NCBI GenBank assembly: GCA_965116345.1
Contig: OZ220680.1
Location: forward strand, 806,001-870,000
DNA: 64,000 nt
Source of the DNA: VXYL01 sp965116345
GTDB lineage: Bacteria > Pseudomonadota > Gammaproteobacteria > Pseudomonadales > Azotimanducaceae
Direction: 5' to 3'
Each line of letters begins with the position of its first letter. Positions within the stretch are counted from its first letter, which is position 1. Under the pieces are notes generated by a model. That model was not told where the DNA came from. It saw only the letters and a list, made by a program, of their open reading frames with translations, and did no database searches. The position numbers and the translations under genes are program-made. This document shows, piece after piece, positions 49,981-58,190 of the stretch.

Positions 49981-52900
49981 CGTCGCACTCCCTCGCCGCG
50001 TCGCAGGCGATGGTAACGATCGATCTCCAGGGCACCGAATGCCTCTTCCAGACCGTCGGGCCACTGCACTCGAACCACTTGCGTGCCGTCGATGGCACCC
50101 AATCCAAAGACGATGCGCGGGTCGTGGGCAGATGCATAGCTGCCATCGGTGGCGATACGCCGTTTGGTGCAGGGAGCCCCGGCCAACCAGACGTTGCTTC
50201 CGGTCACCACCGTTCCATCGGCTTCCAGTTCCACACCAAGCCAATGCGCGAAGTCAGAGTCGTTGCGGTAGAGCCGGACCTCGCCGTTGTTGTTCGTCAC
50301 GACGATATCCACATCTCCGTCGTTATCCAGATCGCCGAACGATGCGCCACGGCTCGACGCCTTCAACTCGAAAGCAGGTCCCGCCTCGATTTCGCGGTAC
50401 ATCCCATGGCCGTCGTTCAGCCACAGCTGGTTGCGCTGTCGGAACGGATGCGCCACGCCCGCGAGGCGTTGCTCAGCAATCTCCGTGATGGCGCCATTCG
50501 CACTGAACAGATCGAGGTCGCCATCGTTGTCGGCATCGAACCACCCCGTACCGAACCCCGTGTAGGGGCCGCTACTCATGGCCAACCGGCGACGATTGGA
50601 GCGATCTGCGAACCAACCCGAACCCTGATTTTCGTAGAGGGTGTTCGTCTCCGCCACCAGGTGCGTCATGAACAGGTCGACATCGCAGTCGTCGTCGAAG
50701 TCCTCCGCATCGACCCCCATACTCGCTTCGGCGTCGCCATCGCCGTTGACCGCAACGCCGGCCATCCAGGCGTGGTCCCTGAAACGGCCGCCTCCTTGAT
50801 TCAACCAGAGGGAATTCGCCACGGCATCGTTGGCCACGTAGAAGTCCACGGCGCCGTCGTCATCGAAGTCCGCGGCAACAACCCCCAAAGCGCCTCCGTA
50901 GGATCCAGCCTCGATTCCGGACTTGGCACTGACGTCCTCGAATACCCCGTCCCCCAGGTTTCGGTAGAGACGGTCCGTCACCGCCTCGTAGCTATGGGGA
51001 GCACAATACGTCGGTCTGGATGCGAGATCACGGCAGACCTGGTGATTGCGCAGGCTGAAGTCCAGATAGTTGACGACGAACAGATCCAGACGCCCGTCGT
51101 CATCGACATCGGCGAAGCTCGCACCGGTCGACCATTCGTCGTGTCCCCCGATTCCCGAACGTTCCGTAATGTCCTCGAAGCGGCCGCCACCGACATTGCG
51201 GTAGAGCTGATTCGGACCGTAGTTCGACACGAACACATCGAGGTCACCATCGTTGTCTATGTCCCCGGTAGCGATCCCCATGCCGTAGCCCGTGGCCCGA
51301 ACACCGGAGAGTTCGGTGACATTCGCGAACCGTAGTTCGTCTGCATCGACATTCCTGAACAATTGATCCGAGAGCCCCCCGGGAGTCTGGCCTCGCAGGT
51401 GCCCACTCTGAACTAGCCAGACATCCAGCTGCCCGTCGTCGTCGAAATCGAACACGGCAACGCCAGCGCCGAGAATCTCGGGAAGCCACTTCTCGCCGGA
51501 CATGCCGTTGACGTGCGTGAAGTCCAATCCCGCGCCATGCGAAGCGTCGACGAACCGCACGCTATCCGATCCGACCGATCCGGCCGATCCGGCCGATCGG
51601 CGTGTCGCGTCCACGGGTTCCGGCACGGCTCGCTCCTCCTTCAAGCAACCATCGTCAACGACCACACCACGACCGGAACCGTACCGAAGGACGTGATAGG
51701 CGTTCACCGGCAGCGATTCGAACGACTCCTCGACCCCGTTCGGCCAATGCACGTACACCGTTTGTCGAGCGTCGTTGTCGCCCAGGCCGAAGATGAGCCG
51801 CGGATCGTTGGCCGACGCGTAGCTGCCATCGGTACCTACCCGTCTGCGCTCCGCAGGCGACGCGGCCAACCGGACCACGGTGCCGAAGACATTCCCCAGA
51901 CCGGCCCCGGGACGAAGGTCCAGTCCGAGCCAGTTCCCCGCCTGGGTCACGTTCTGGTACACGCGCGCCGGCCCGTCGTTGTTCGTCACCACGACGTCGA
52001 TGTCCCCATCGTTGTCGAGGTCGCCGAATGCAGCACCGCGACTGACGCCCTCCTGGTCGAAGGCGGGCCCCACGCTCGCAAGCGAGAAACGTCCCCGGCC
52101 ATCGTTCACCATGATCTGATTGACCTGCCGTAGCGGGGGGTCGATGCCCTTGGCCACTTGGGACTCCATAACCGCCACGGCGCCGTTGACGTTGATGATG
52201 TCGAGGTCCCCATCGTTCTCCAAATCGACCCACCCGGTACCGAACGCCGTGTAGGGTAGGCTCGGTGCCGCCAAATGGGCGGACACGGTCTGGTCGTCGA
52301 ACCAACCACGTCCATCGTTCACGTAGAGGGTGTTCGACTCCTTGATGTCGTGGGTGACGAAGATGTCCGGGTCACCGTCCCGGTCGAAGTCCGCAACGGC
52401 AATACCCATGCTCGCTTCCGCGATTCCGTCCCCGTTGACCGCGACTCCCGAGAACAGACCGTTGTCTTCGAATTTGCCACCGCCGCGATTCAGCCACAGC
52501 AGGTTGTTCATGCCGTCGTTGGCGACGAAGAAGTCCGTTCTGCCGTCGCCATCGAAGTCGTCGGCGACGACGCCCATCGCACCACCTCGGGCCGCTGCGA
52601 TCCCAGACGATTGGCTGACGTCGACGAAGCGTCCCCCGCCGACATTCCGGTAAAGGCGATCCGCGACCGGGTCGAAGTTACTAGGAGCGCAGTAGGTGAG
52701 TCGGGTCGACCACCGTCGACATTCCTGCTGTCGCTCAATCTTGAAATCGAGATAGTTGCCGACATAGATGTCCAGCAGACCATCCTGATCGAAGTCCGCC
52801 ATGCTGGCGCTGATCGACCAATCACCACCGGATATCCCGGACGACTCGGTCGCGTCCCTGAAGACCCCATCGCCAACGTTCTCGAACAGTTGGTTCGAAC

Positions 52901-53372
52901 CGTAGTTCGCGAGGAACACGTCCGTATCGCCGTCGTTGTCGACGTCCCCGGTCGCGATGCCCATGCCGTACACGCCCGCGTCGACGCCCGAACGGCGTGT
53001 GATGTCTTCAAATCGAAGTTGACCGCGTCGTCCAATATTGCGGAAGAGCCGGTCGCCTACCCGTTCGGCGGACCCGGCCCGCGGCGGAGGCTCTCCCGTG
53101 CCAACCGCATCCGCGACGGGGGTCTCACTCCCCTGCGTGTCTGCGCGATCCAGCGGTCCACCCTGAACCAACCAGACGTCTAGCCAACCATCGTCGTCAA
53201 CGTCGAGTACGGCGACCCCGGCACCGGTAATCTCGAGCGTCCAACGGTCCCCACGCTTGCCACTGTCGTGGACGAACTGCAGACCACTTGAATCGGTGAC
53301 ATCGACGAATTTCGGCTCGCTGGCTGTCGCGTTGCAGGCAAGCACCAGGAGCAAGCCCCACCGTCTGCTCAT
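49977..53372 (-). CDS. Tandemly duplicated FG-GAP/ASPIC (CRTAC-like) protein
   Basis: 1131 residues consisting of two complete modules, about 20-575 and 600-1131, each with the same blade order: TxxSGLxFxH start, GAGVAVxDxDDDG, YGMGIATGDxDNDGDxDVF, the Cys-pair motif (LTYCAPSNF in module 1, PTYCAPHSY in module 2), AVNGDGxAEASMG, FGTGWxDxxNDGDLD, SRGAxFGDLDNDGDxDxVVTNN, and an ASPIC end with GSYASAxDPRxxFGLG. The N-terminus has a signal/lipobox-like LLVLAC. A Gly-Ser-Ala linker joins the modules (AGSAGSVGSD), encoded by a microrepeat of CCGATCCGG. No strong ribosome site precedes ATG 53372. First gene of the FG-GAP/TPR operon. Confidence 0.88.
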   Translation of the reverse strand: MSRRWGLLLVLACNATASEPKFVDVTDSSGLQFVHDSGKRGDRWTLEITGAGVAVLDVDDDGWLDVWLVQGGPLDRADTQGSETPVADAVGTGEPPPRAGSAERVGDRLFRNIGRRGQLRFEDITRRSGVDAGVYGMGIATGDVDNDGDTDVFLANYGSNQLFENVGDGVFRDATESSGISGGDWSISASMADFDQDGLLDIYVGNYLDFKIERQQECRRWSTRLTYCAPSNFDPVADRLYRNVGGGRFVDVSQSSGIAAARGGAMGVVADDFDGDGRTDFFVANDGMNNLLWLNRGGGKFEDNGLFSGVAVNGDGIAEASMGIAVADFDRDGDPDIFVTHDIKESNTLYVNDGRGWFDDQTVSAHLAAPSLPYTAFGTGWVDLENDGDLDIINVNGAVAVMESQVAKGIDPPLRQVNQIMVNDGRGRFSLASVGPAFDQEGVSRGAAFGDLDNDGDIDVVVTNNDGPARVYQNVTQAGNWLGLDLRPGAGLGNVFGTVVRLAASPAERRRVGTDGSYASANDPRLIFGLGDNDARQTVYVHWPNGVEESFESLPVNAYHVLRYGSGRGVVVDDGCLKEERAVPEPVDATRRSAGSAGSVGSDSVRFVDASHGAGLDFTHVNGMSGEKWLPEILGAGVAVFDFDDDGQLDVWLVQSGHLRGQTPGGLSDQLFRNVDADELRFANVTELSGVRATGYGMGIATGDIDNDGDLDVFVSNYGPNQLYRNVGGGRFEDITERSGIGGHDEWSTGASFADVDDDGRLDLFVVNYLDFSLRNHQVCRDLASRPTYCAPHSYEAVTDRLYRNLGDGVFEDVSAKSGIEAGSYGGALGVVAADFDDDGAVDFYVANDAVANSLWLNQGGGRFRDHAWMAGVAVNGDGDAEASMGVDAEDFDDDCDVDLFMTHLVAETNTLYENQGSGWFADRSNRRRLAMSSGPYTGFGTGWFDADNDGDLDLFSANGAITEIAEQRLAGVAHPFRQRNQLWLNDGHGMYREIEAGPAFELKASSRGASFGDLDNDGDVDIVVTNNNGEVRLYRNDSDFAHWLGVELEADGTVVTGSNVWLAGAPCTKRRIATDGSYASAHDPRIVFGLGAIDGTQVVRVQWPDGLEEAFGALEIDRYHRLRRGEGVRR

Positions 53373-53402
53373 ACTTGCGCAACGATGCTCTTTCGAGTTT
53401 GG

Positions 53403-54083
53403 TTAGGGGCCGCTGCCGATCGGGGGAGTGAACGCCGGCAAATCGCCGGAATCGAGCACATCGCGATAGTCCGGCGCGTCAAGGAAGTCGCACTTCAGCC
53501 TTGAGATGTGGGTACCTGCCAACCGCGTATTCTCACAGTTAACGCGAGTCGCTTCCGAGCCGTACTTCGCGATGTAGAAATCGACGATCTCTTCGATCCT
53601 CGGCCCGTAGCTCTCGGGGAAGTGCGCCATGACGCGCTTGTAGTAGTCCCTGATTTCGGGAGTGGTGGCGGGCGTGGCGGCCACCCCCAACCAGCCGATG
53701 GCGGCTTCGGCATCGCGTGGTACGCCCAAGCCCCGTTGATACAGGTAACTCACCCTCGCCTGGGCCAGCTTGAACCCTTGCTGCGCGGCCGCCAGCAGAT
53801 GCGGGAAAGCCTCTTCGTATCTGCCCTTTCTGTAGAGCCAACCGCCCTTGCCGCTGGAGTTGTAAATCTCCGACATCACGACGGGATTGATGTCCTGTTG
53901 CCGCTCTCCCGTGACGATAACCTCCTCGATCGCATAGTCCCTGGGCCGGGGTTCGTCTGCAGGTTGCACGGCGATCGTGTCCAGTGCTGCTTCATCCGCC
54001 GCCTGGACCGGGAGAAACCAGAGTCCTGCGAGGACGCACATGGCGCGGAGGACCGCAATCCGGGCTGATCCGCTGGGTTTCAC
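53403..54083 (-). CDS. Exported Sel1/TPR-like protein with TonB-box-like motif (paralogue 2)
   Basis: A 226-residue paralogue of the 34200-35036 protein: signal (MCVLAGLWFLPVQA), then IEEVIVTGERQQDI, which is almost the TonB-receptor motif. Then AFPHLLAAAQQGFKLAQARVSYLYQRGLG, VPRDAEAAIGWLGVAATP, PEIRDYYKRVMAHFPESYG, and a conserved Cys pair (VNCENTR, LKCDFLD). GTG 54083 is used so that the signal starts close to the N-terminus. The frame is open to 54230, but that part encodes only the translated tandem repeat upstream. It precedes the duplicated FG-GAP gene by 30 bases and may be its operon leader. Confidence 0.68.
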   Translation of the reverse strand: MKPSGSARIAVLRAMCVLAGLWFLPVQAADEAALDTIAVQPADEPRPRDYAIEEVIVTGERQQDINPVVMSEIYNSSGKGGWLYRKGRYEEAFPHLLAAAQQGFKLAQARVSYLYQRGLGVPRDAEAAIGWLGVAATPATTPEIRDYYKRVMAHFPESYGPRIEEIVDFYIAKYGSEATRVNCENTRLAGTHISRLKCDFLDAPDYRDVLDSGDLPAFTPPIGSGP

Positions 54084-54091
54084 GATATAAG

Positions 54092-54151
54092 GCCGCAGAC
54101 AGCTGCGCCGCAGACAACTAAGCCGCAGACAACTCGGCCACGGACAACTAC
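54092..54151. repeat. Four tandem 15-bp repeats
   Basis: Units GCCGCAGACAGCTGC, GCCGCAGACAACTAA, GCCGCAGACAACTCG and GCCACGGACAACTAC start at 54092, 54107, 54122 and 54137. They lie nine bases upstream of the chosen start of the Sel1-like gene, where they could serve as a regulatory or mRNA element. Confidence 0.8.
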
Positions 54152-54364
54152 GCCGAATCCGAAGAATCGACACGGATGGTGGGTTGGGTATTGCCGCCGT
54201 CGAACGGGTCATCGGGCGTTCTACTCCCATTGCAGGTACATTCCTCGAGGTGCCTACGCCAAGGACGAACTCTGGCCGAGAGGCCGCCCGTATTCTGTAC
54301 GATCAAATGGTGCCGATCAACAACACAACACAACAGCCCGCCTCACGCACCGGCCAGGGCTTCC

Positions 54365-54408
54365 GGCACCAGCGGCGACGGCAGGCGGCACCAGCGGCGA
54401 CGGCAGGC
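54365..54408. repeat. Two tandem 22-bp repeats
   Basis: GGCACCAGCGGCGACGGCAG plus GC occurs at 54365-54386 and again at 54387-54408 without change. It is just downstream of the ASPIC gene stop (54437, minus strand). Confidence 0.8.
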
Positions 54409-54436
54409 GGCGCTGGCCGTCGCCCCAACGACCCTC

Positions 54437-56212
54437 TCATAGTCCTCCACGGGTACGGGCGCTCTCCCGGCGCATGCCGTCGCCTTGCCGCAGGTCCACC
54501 GTCTGACCAGCTTCGAAGTCGCCGAATGCCTCCGTCGCGCCGTCGGGCCAGCGCACCCTGACGTCGCCAACCGAGGTTCGCGATCCCAGGCCCAGGTGCA
54601 CCTGTGGCGCCGGTGACGAGAGATAGCTACCCCCGGCCGGCACGTCCCTGTGCATGCGCACCTCGCCGACATTCGCCGACACCGTGGCACCGAGCGCAGG
54701 GCGCCCCGAACGCGTTCGAACCTGGAACCCCAGCCAGGCGCCCTGCCCGGAAACGCGGTTCATCAGGAGGTAGGCGGGGCCATCCCGATTGACCACGAGG
54801 AGATCCACGCCGCCGTCCGCGTCAACATCGCCCACGGCGACGCCGCGACTGGTGTGTATCAAGGACCGCGCGACGCCGCCTTCCGGCAGGACGGGTTCGA
54901 AGGCGCCGCCGGCTGTGCCACGGAAGAGTGCGTTGGGTTCTGCAAAGACATCCTCGGCATCCGGCTCGGGAGAGTAGGCGACACGACCGTTGGCCTCGTA
55001 GAGGTCCAACCGACCATCGTTGTCGAAGTCCGCCAAGGCCAGTCCGAACCGGGTTCGGCGCCGGGTCGTCGCGCCGAGACCGAAGCGGGCGGTGGCATCG
55101 GCGAAGTAATGACCCTCGTTGCGAAAGAAGGAGTCGGTCTCGCCCTCGATGTTGACCACGAGCAGATCCGGATCGCCGTCGTCGTCGACATCCCCCGCCG
55201 CAACACCCATCCCGGCTTTCGCAATCCCCTCGTCGTCCATGGCGCATCCCCACATCACGGCCTCGTTGGTGAAGCGCAAACCACCCCGGTTGAGCCACAG
55301 GTGGTTCAAAGTCTGGTCATTCGCGACGAACACATCGAGCAGGTTGTCGCCGTTGACATCGACGCCGACGACACCCAAGCCGTTACCGAGTGCGTCCGCG
55401 ATTCCCGCCTCGACGCCGACCTCGGTGAATGTGCCGTCACCGTCATTGCGATAGAGCAGATCCGCCGTCGGCGCGTTGTAGTTGAGCGGGTCGCAATAGT
55501 TGCGTACCCCGGTCCCGTAGTCGTAGCACGCACGCTCGATGCCCGGGCGCCAGAGCACGTAGTTCACGACGAAGATGTCCAGATCGCCATCGGCATCGAG
55601 GTCGGCGAAGGTCGCGGCCGTACCCCAGCCGAGATCGCCCACGCCCGCGACATCCGTGACGTCCTCGAAGCGCCCGCTACCATCATTGCGGAGCAGCACG
55701 TTGGCACCCACGTTGGTGACGTAGAGATCCACGTCGCCATCGTTGTCGTAGTCGCCCGCCGCGACGCCCATACCGTAGCCACGATCTTCCGCACCCGAAT
55801 CGGCAGCCACCGTAAAGAAGCCGTCGCCTCGATTCAGAAAGAGGCGATTGCCGGAGTCCGCAGAGGCCGTGCCCATCAAGCCATCGCCCGACTGCACGAT
55901 ATAGGCATCGAGGTCACCGTCCCCGTCGACATCCGCCAAGGCTGCGCCGCCACCCATGATTTCCGGCATCAGGTACTGCCCTTCGCTGCCTGACACATGA
56001 TGGAAGTCGATCCCCCGCTGCACGGCTTGATCCTCGAACCACGGTCGCAGGTCGATCATCCCGCCACGGGCGGCGTCAACGTCCGAGCACGCTCCCAAGG
56101 CAGAACAAACGCTCGCCAGGCCCACCAGCACCGCTAGCCCGGATTTCTCACCAGGGGCCGCGATGATCGCGGAGGATTTTGGCCGCGTGCGCGTGCTCGC
56201 GACCGAGAGCAT
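54437..56212 (-). CDS. FG-GAP/ASPIC-UnbV (CRTAC-like) lipoprotein, copy B
   Basis: A 591-residue lipoprotein (SALGAC lipobox). Domain order is as in the 45352-47028 protein, which it resembles along its whole length: MPEIMGGGAALADVDGDGDLDAYIV, YGMGVAAGDYDNDGDVDLYVTN, the Cys pair (IERACYDYG, RNYCDPLNY), GNGLGVVGVDVNGDNLLDVFVA, WGCAMDDEGIAKAGMGVAAGD, HTSRGVAVGDVDADGGVDLLVV, and ASPIC end VHLGLGSRTSVGDVRVRWPDG. ATG 56212 is used; ATG 56314 has a better ribosome site (AGAGG) but puts the lipobox too far in. Both lie inside a MITE-like element that forms the 5' end of this gene. Confidence 0.85.
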   Translation of the reverse strand: MLSVASTRTRPKSSAIIAAPGEKSGLAVLVGLASVCSALGACSDVDAARGGMIDLRPWFEDQAVQRGIDFHHVSGSEGQYLMPEIMGGGAALADVDGDGDLDAYIVQSGDGLMGTASADSGNRLFLNRGDGFFTVAADSGAEDRGYGMGVAAGDYDNDGDVDLYVTNVGANVLLRNDGSGRFEDVTDVAGVGDLGWGTAATFADLDADGDLDIFVVNYVLWRPGIERACYDYGTGVRNYCDPLNYNAPTADLLYRNDGDGTFTEVGVEAGIADALGNGLGVVGVDVNGDNLLDVFVANDQTLNHLWLNRGGLRFTNEAVMWGCAMDDEGIAKAGMGVAAGDVDDDGDPDLLVVNIEGETDSFFRNEGHYFADATARFGLGATTRRRTRFGLALADFDNDGRLDLYEANGRVAYSPEPDAEDVFAEPNALFRGTAGGAFEPVLPEGGVARSLIHTSRGVAVGDVDADGGVDLLVVNRDGPAYLLMNRVSGQGAWLGFQVRTRSGRPALGATVSANVGEVRMHRDVPAGGSYLSSPAPQVHLGLGSRTSVGDVRVRWPDGATEAFGDFEAGQTVDLRQGDGMRRESARTRGGL

Positions 56213-56381
56213 AGCGGGGCCTACGGTTGAGGGAGCACGTGCGCGCACGGGGCCAAAAGACCCGCGAGGGCGCGGCCAGCGCAGTCGGTACTCCGCACGG
56301 TCATTTGGCGCCATGGTAAACCTCTTGCAACCACACAGCCTTTTGACGCCGACCAGCTGCCTGGTGAGAAATGCGGGCTAG
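56134..56381. mobile_element. MITE-like inverted-repeat element
   Basis: 22-bp terminal inverted repeats CTAGCCCGGATTTCTCACCA+GG (56134-56155) and CCTGGTGAGAAATGCGGGCT+AG (56360-56381) differ at one base. Inside is a second inverted repeat (TTTTGGCCGCGTGCGCGTGCTC near 56177 against GAGCACGTGCGCGCACGGGGCCAAAA near 56233, each given here in short form only). It encodes no protein of its own. The start and first codons of the ASPIC gene fall within it. No target-site duplication was obvious. Confidence 0.55.
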
Positions 56382-56490
56382 AGTCTCCGGTCCACTCCCC
56401 TTCTCGGGCATTCGCATGGCGACCTCCTCCATGGGACAAGTGCTCGTGTGCTGGCTGGCGGTCAGCGGCGCCGCGAAGAAGTCGCGACGC

Positions 56491-57954
56491 TCATGGAGAT
56501 CCCTCAACGCGACGCTCGAACCATGCCAACGCCGCGCCGACCTCAGCCGGGTGCGAACCGATCTCATGGGCACGTCGGAGAGCCGACCGTGCGTCGTCGA
56601 ACCGCCCGACCTCCGCCAACGACCGCCCAAGCCCGACGTGACCCAGCGTGAAGGACGGGTCAGCCTCGGTCGCCCCCGTGAAATGTTCGATCGCTGCCGC
56701 CCAGTCGCGGCGCGAGGCCTCCGTCATCCCGGCGTAGTAGTAGACCGCCGCCTGCGGGTCCAGCCCGAGCGCCGTTTCGAATGACTCCAACGCCTCGTCG
56801 AGCCGGTCGCCTTCCAGCAACAACAGGCCCCGCTGCGCGTGCGCCCAGCCAACGTCCGGGTTGAGTTCGATCACGCGGTCGAGATGGCGAAACGCACTGC
56901 CTCCGTCGCCGCTGGCAAGGTGGTATTCGGCAAGCTTGAGATGGTAGGAATAGAAGTTCGGGTACAGATCGACCCCCCGGATCAGCACGCCGTACTCCTC
57001 CTCCCGACGTCCCAAACGGCGGTAGCTCTCGCCCAGTACCGTCAGCACACTCTGGTGATCCGGGTAGCGCTGGTAGAGAGTCTGCGCAGCCCGCAGTGCC
57101 TGCTCGAGCGCGCCGTCGGCCAGCAGCGTCCGGACATTCGCGATCCGAGCACCTATGCTGGCCTCATAGGCCTTCTTCGCCGCGCTGCGCGAGTCCGGCC
57201 ATTGCAGAGGGCCGGTCTCGGTGACTGCGGCGAAAGCCGGGTGCGCCTCGTCGGCGCTGCCCAGTTGGCGATGCGCTTGCCGGGCCAGCTTCAAGGTGTG
57301 CGGGTGTACGTCCTCGGCCATCAGCGGATCGAGAAGTGCCAACGCGCCGCGCGCATCGCCACGCCGCAGCGTGGCGCGCGCCAGTCCAAGCTGGGCCGGC
57401 ACTCCCCCGCCCCGCACGATCGCCTCCTTGAACGCCGCCGCCGCCTCATCCACCCGGTTCAGATCAAGCAACCAACTTCCCCGCCACATCCAAGCCGGCA
57501 CATGCCCCGGGTCGAGTTCGATGGACCGAACGAGGAGCTCAAGCGCTTCGGGCAACTCACCACGGCCTGCCAACAGCAATGCACCGTAGTAGGGCCATCG
57601 GGCGTCGCTGGGGGCGAGCACCGCGGCTTGGCGGTAACTCTCCTGCGCCGCGGCCGCGAAGCCATTCACCTCCAACGCCATCCCCAGCGTACCCCGGTGT
57701 TCGCCCTCGTTCGGTTCCTTCCGGGCGGCTGCGAGCAATGGCTCCAAGACCGCGCCCACTTCCGCGTCGACCGCTCCCAGCTTCACCGTCACCGGGGCCG
57801 CCGGAGTCGTAGTCGGTTCGTCGGGGCCGGTGGTTCCACGCGAACAAGCCGTGACCGCGAGCGCCGCAATGATGACGGGTGTCGCGATCGAAGCGGATAC
57901 ACGCGCTCGCGTACTCGGGAGACGCGCTAGCGCGACCTGACGGTCGCGGCCCAT
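56491..57954 (-). CDS. TPR lipoprotein paired with the ASPIC gene (copy B)
   Basis: A 487-residue lipoprotein (lipobox AVTAC near residue 37). Its TPR array parallels copy A: VNGFAAAAQESYRQAAVLAPSDARWPYYGALLLA, ALELLVRSIELDPGHVPAW, QSVLTVLGESYRRLGRREEE, NFYSYHLKLAEYHLASGD, DVGWAHAQRGLLLLEGDRLDEAL, FTLGHVGLGRSLAEVGRFDDARSAL. ATG 57954 is preferred over the open frame to 58041. It lies 278 bases upstream of its ASPIC partner, the gap being largely the MITE-like element, and is divergent from the TPR/FG-GAP fusion at 58191. Confidence 0.82.
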   Translation of the reverse strand: MGRDRQVALARLPSTRARVSASIATPVIIAALAVTACSRGTTGPDEPTTTPAAPVTVKLGAVDAEVGAVLEPLLAAARKEPNEGEHRGTLGMALEVNGFAAAAQESYRQAAVLAPSDARWPYYGALLLAGRGELPEALELLVRSIELDPGHVPAWMWRGSWLLDLNRVDEAAAAFKEAIVRGGGVPAQLGLARATLRRGDARGALALLDPLMAEDVHPHTLKLARQAHRQLGSADEAHPAFAAVTETGPLQWPDSRSAAKKAYEASIGARIANVRTLLADGALEQALRAAQTLYQRYPDHQSVLTVLGESYRRLGRREEEYGVLIRGVDLYPNFYSYHLKLAEYHLASGDGGSAFRHLDRVIELNPDVGWAHAQRGLLLLEGDRLDEALESFETALGLDPQAAVYYYAGMTEASRRDWAAAIEHFTGATEADPSFTLGHVGLGRSLAEVGRFDDARSALRRAHEIGSHPAEVGAALAWFERRVEGSP

Positions 57955-58190
57955 CGTCGCGGATGGGTGGAAGTTACGCTTACCGCGAACTGCTACGGCG
58001 CAAGCTCCTGGCTGCGTCTCAACTGATCGCACGAGTGCCAACCCGGGTTCTCACGCCTCGACGCCAAATCGTCATAGCATTCTCAAGGACAATGGAGTGT
58101 GCGATATTCGCGGCCATCGTCTCTACGCGCTTGGCGAAGGTTCCACGCAATATGCCAAACGGCACCCAAGGATACGGAAGTCCATTGAGG

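Larger units (their letters stand above)
54084..54436. other. 353-bp intergenic region with two kinds of tandem repeats
   Basis: Between a Sel1-like gene start (54083) and the ASPIC gene stop (54437), both on the minus strand. Apart from the 15-bp x 4 repeat (54092-54151) and the 22-bp x 2 repeat (54365-54408), listed separately, no ORF, promoter or terminator is convincing. Confidence 0.6.
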
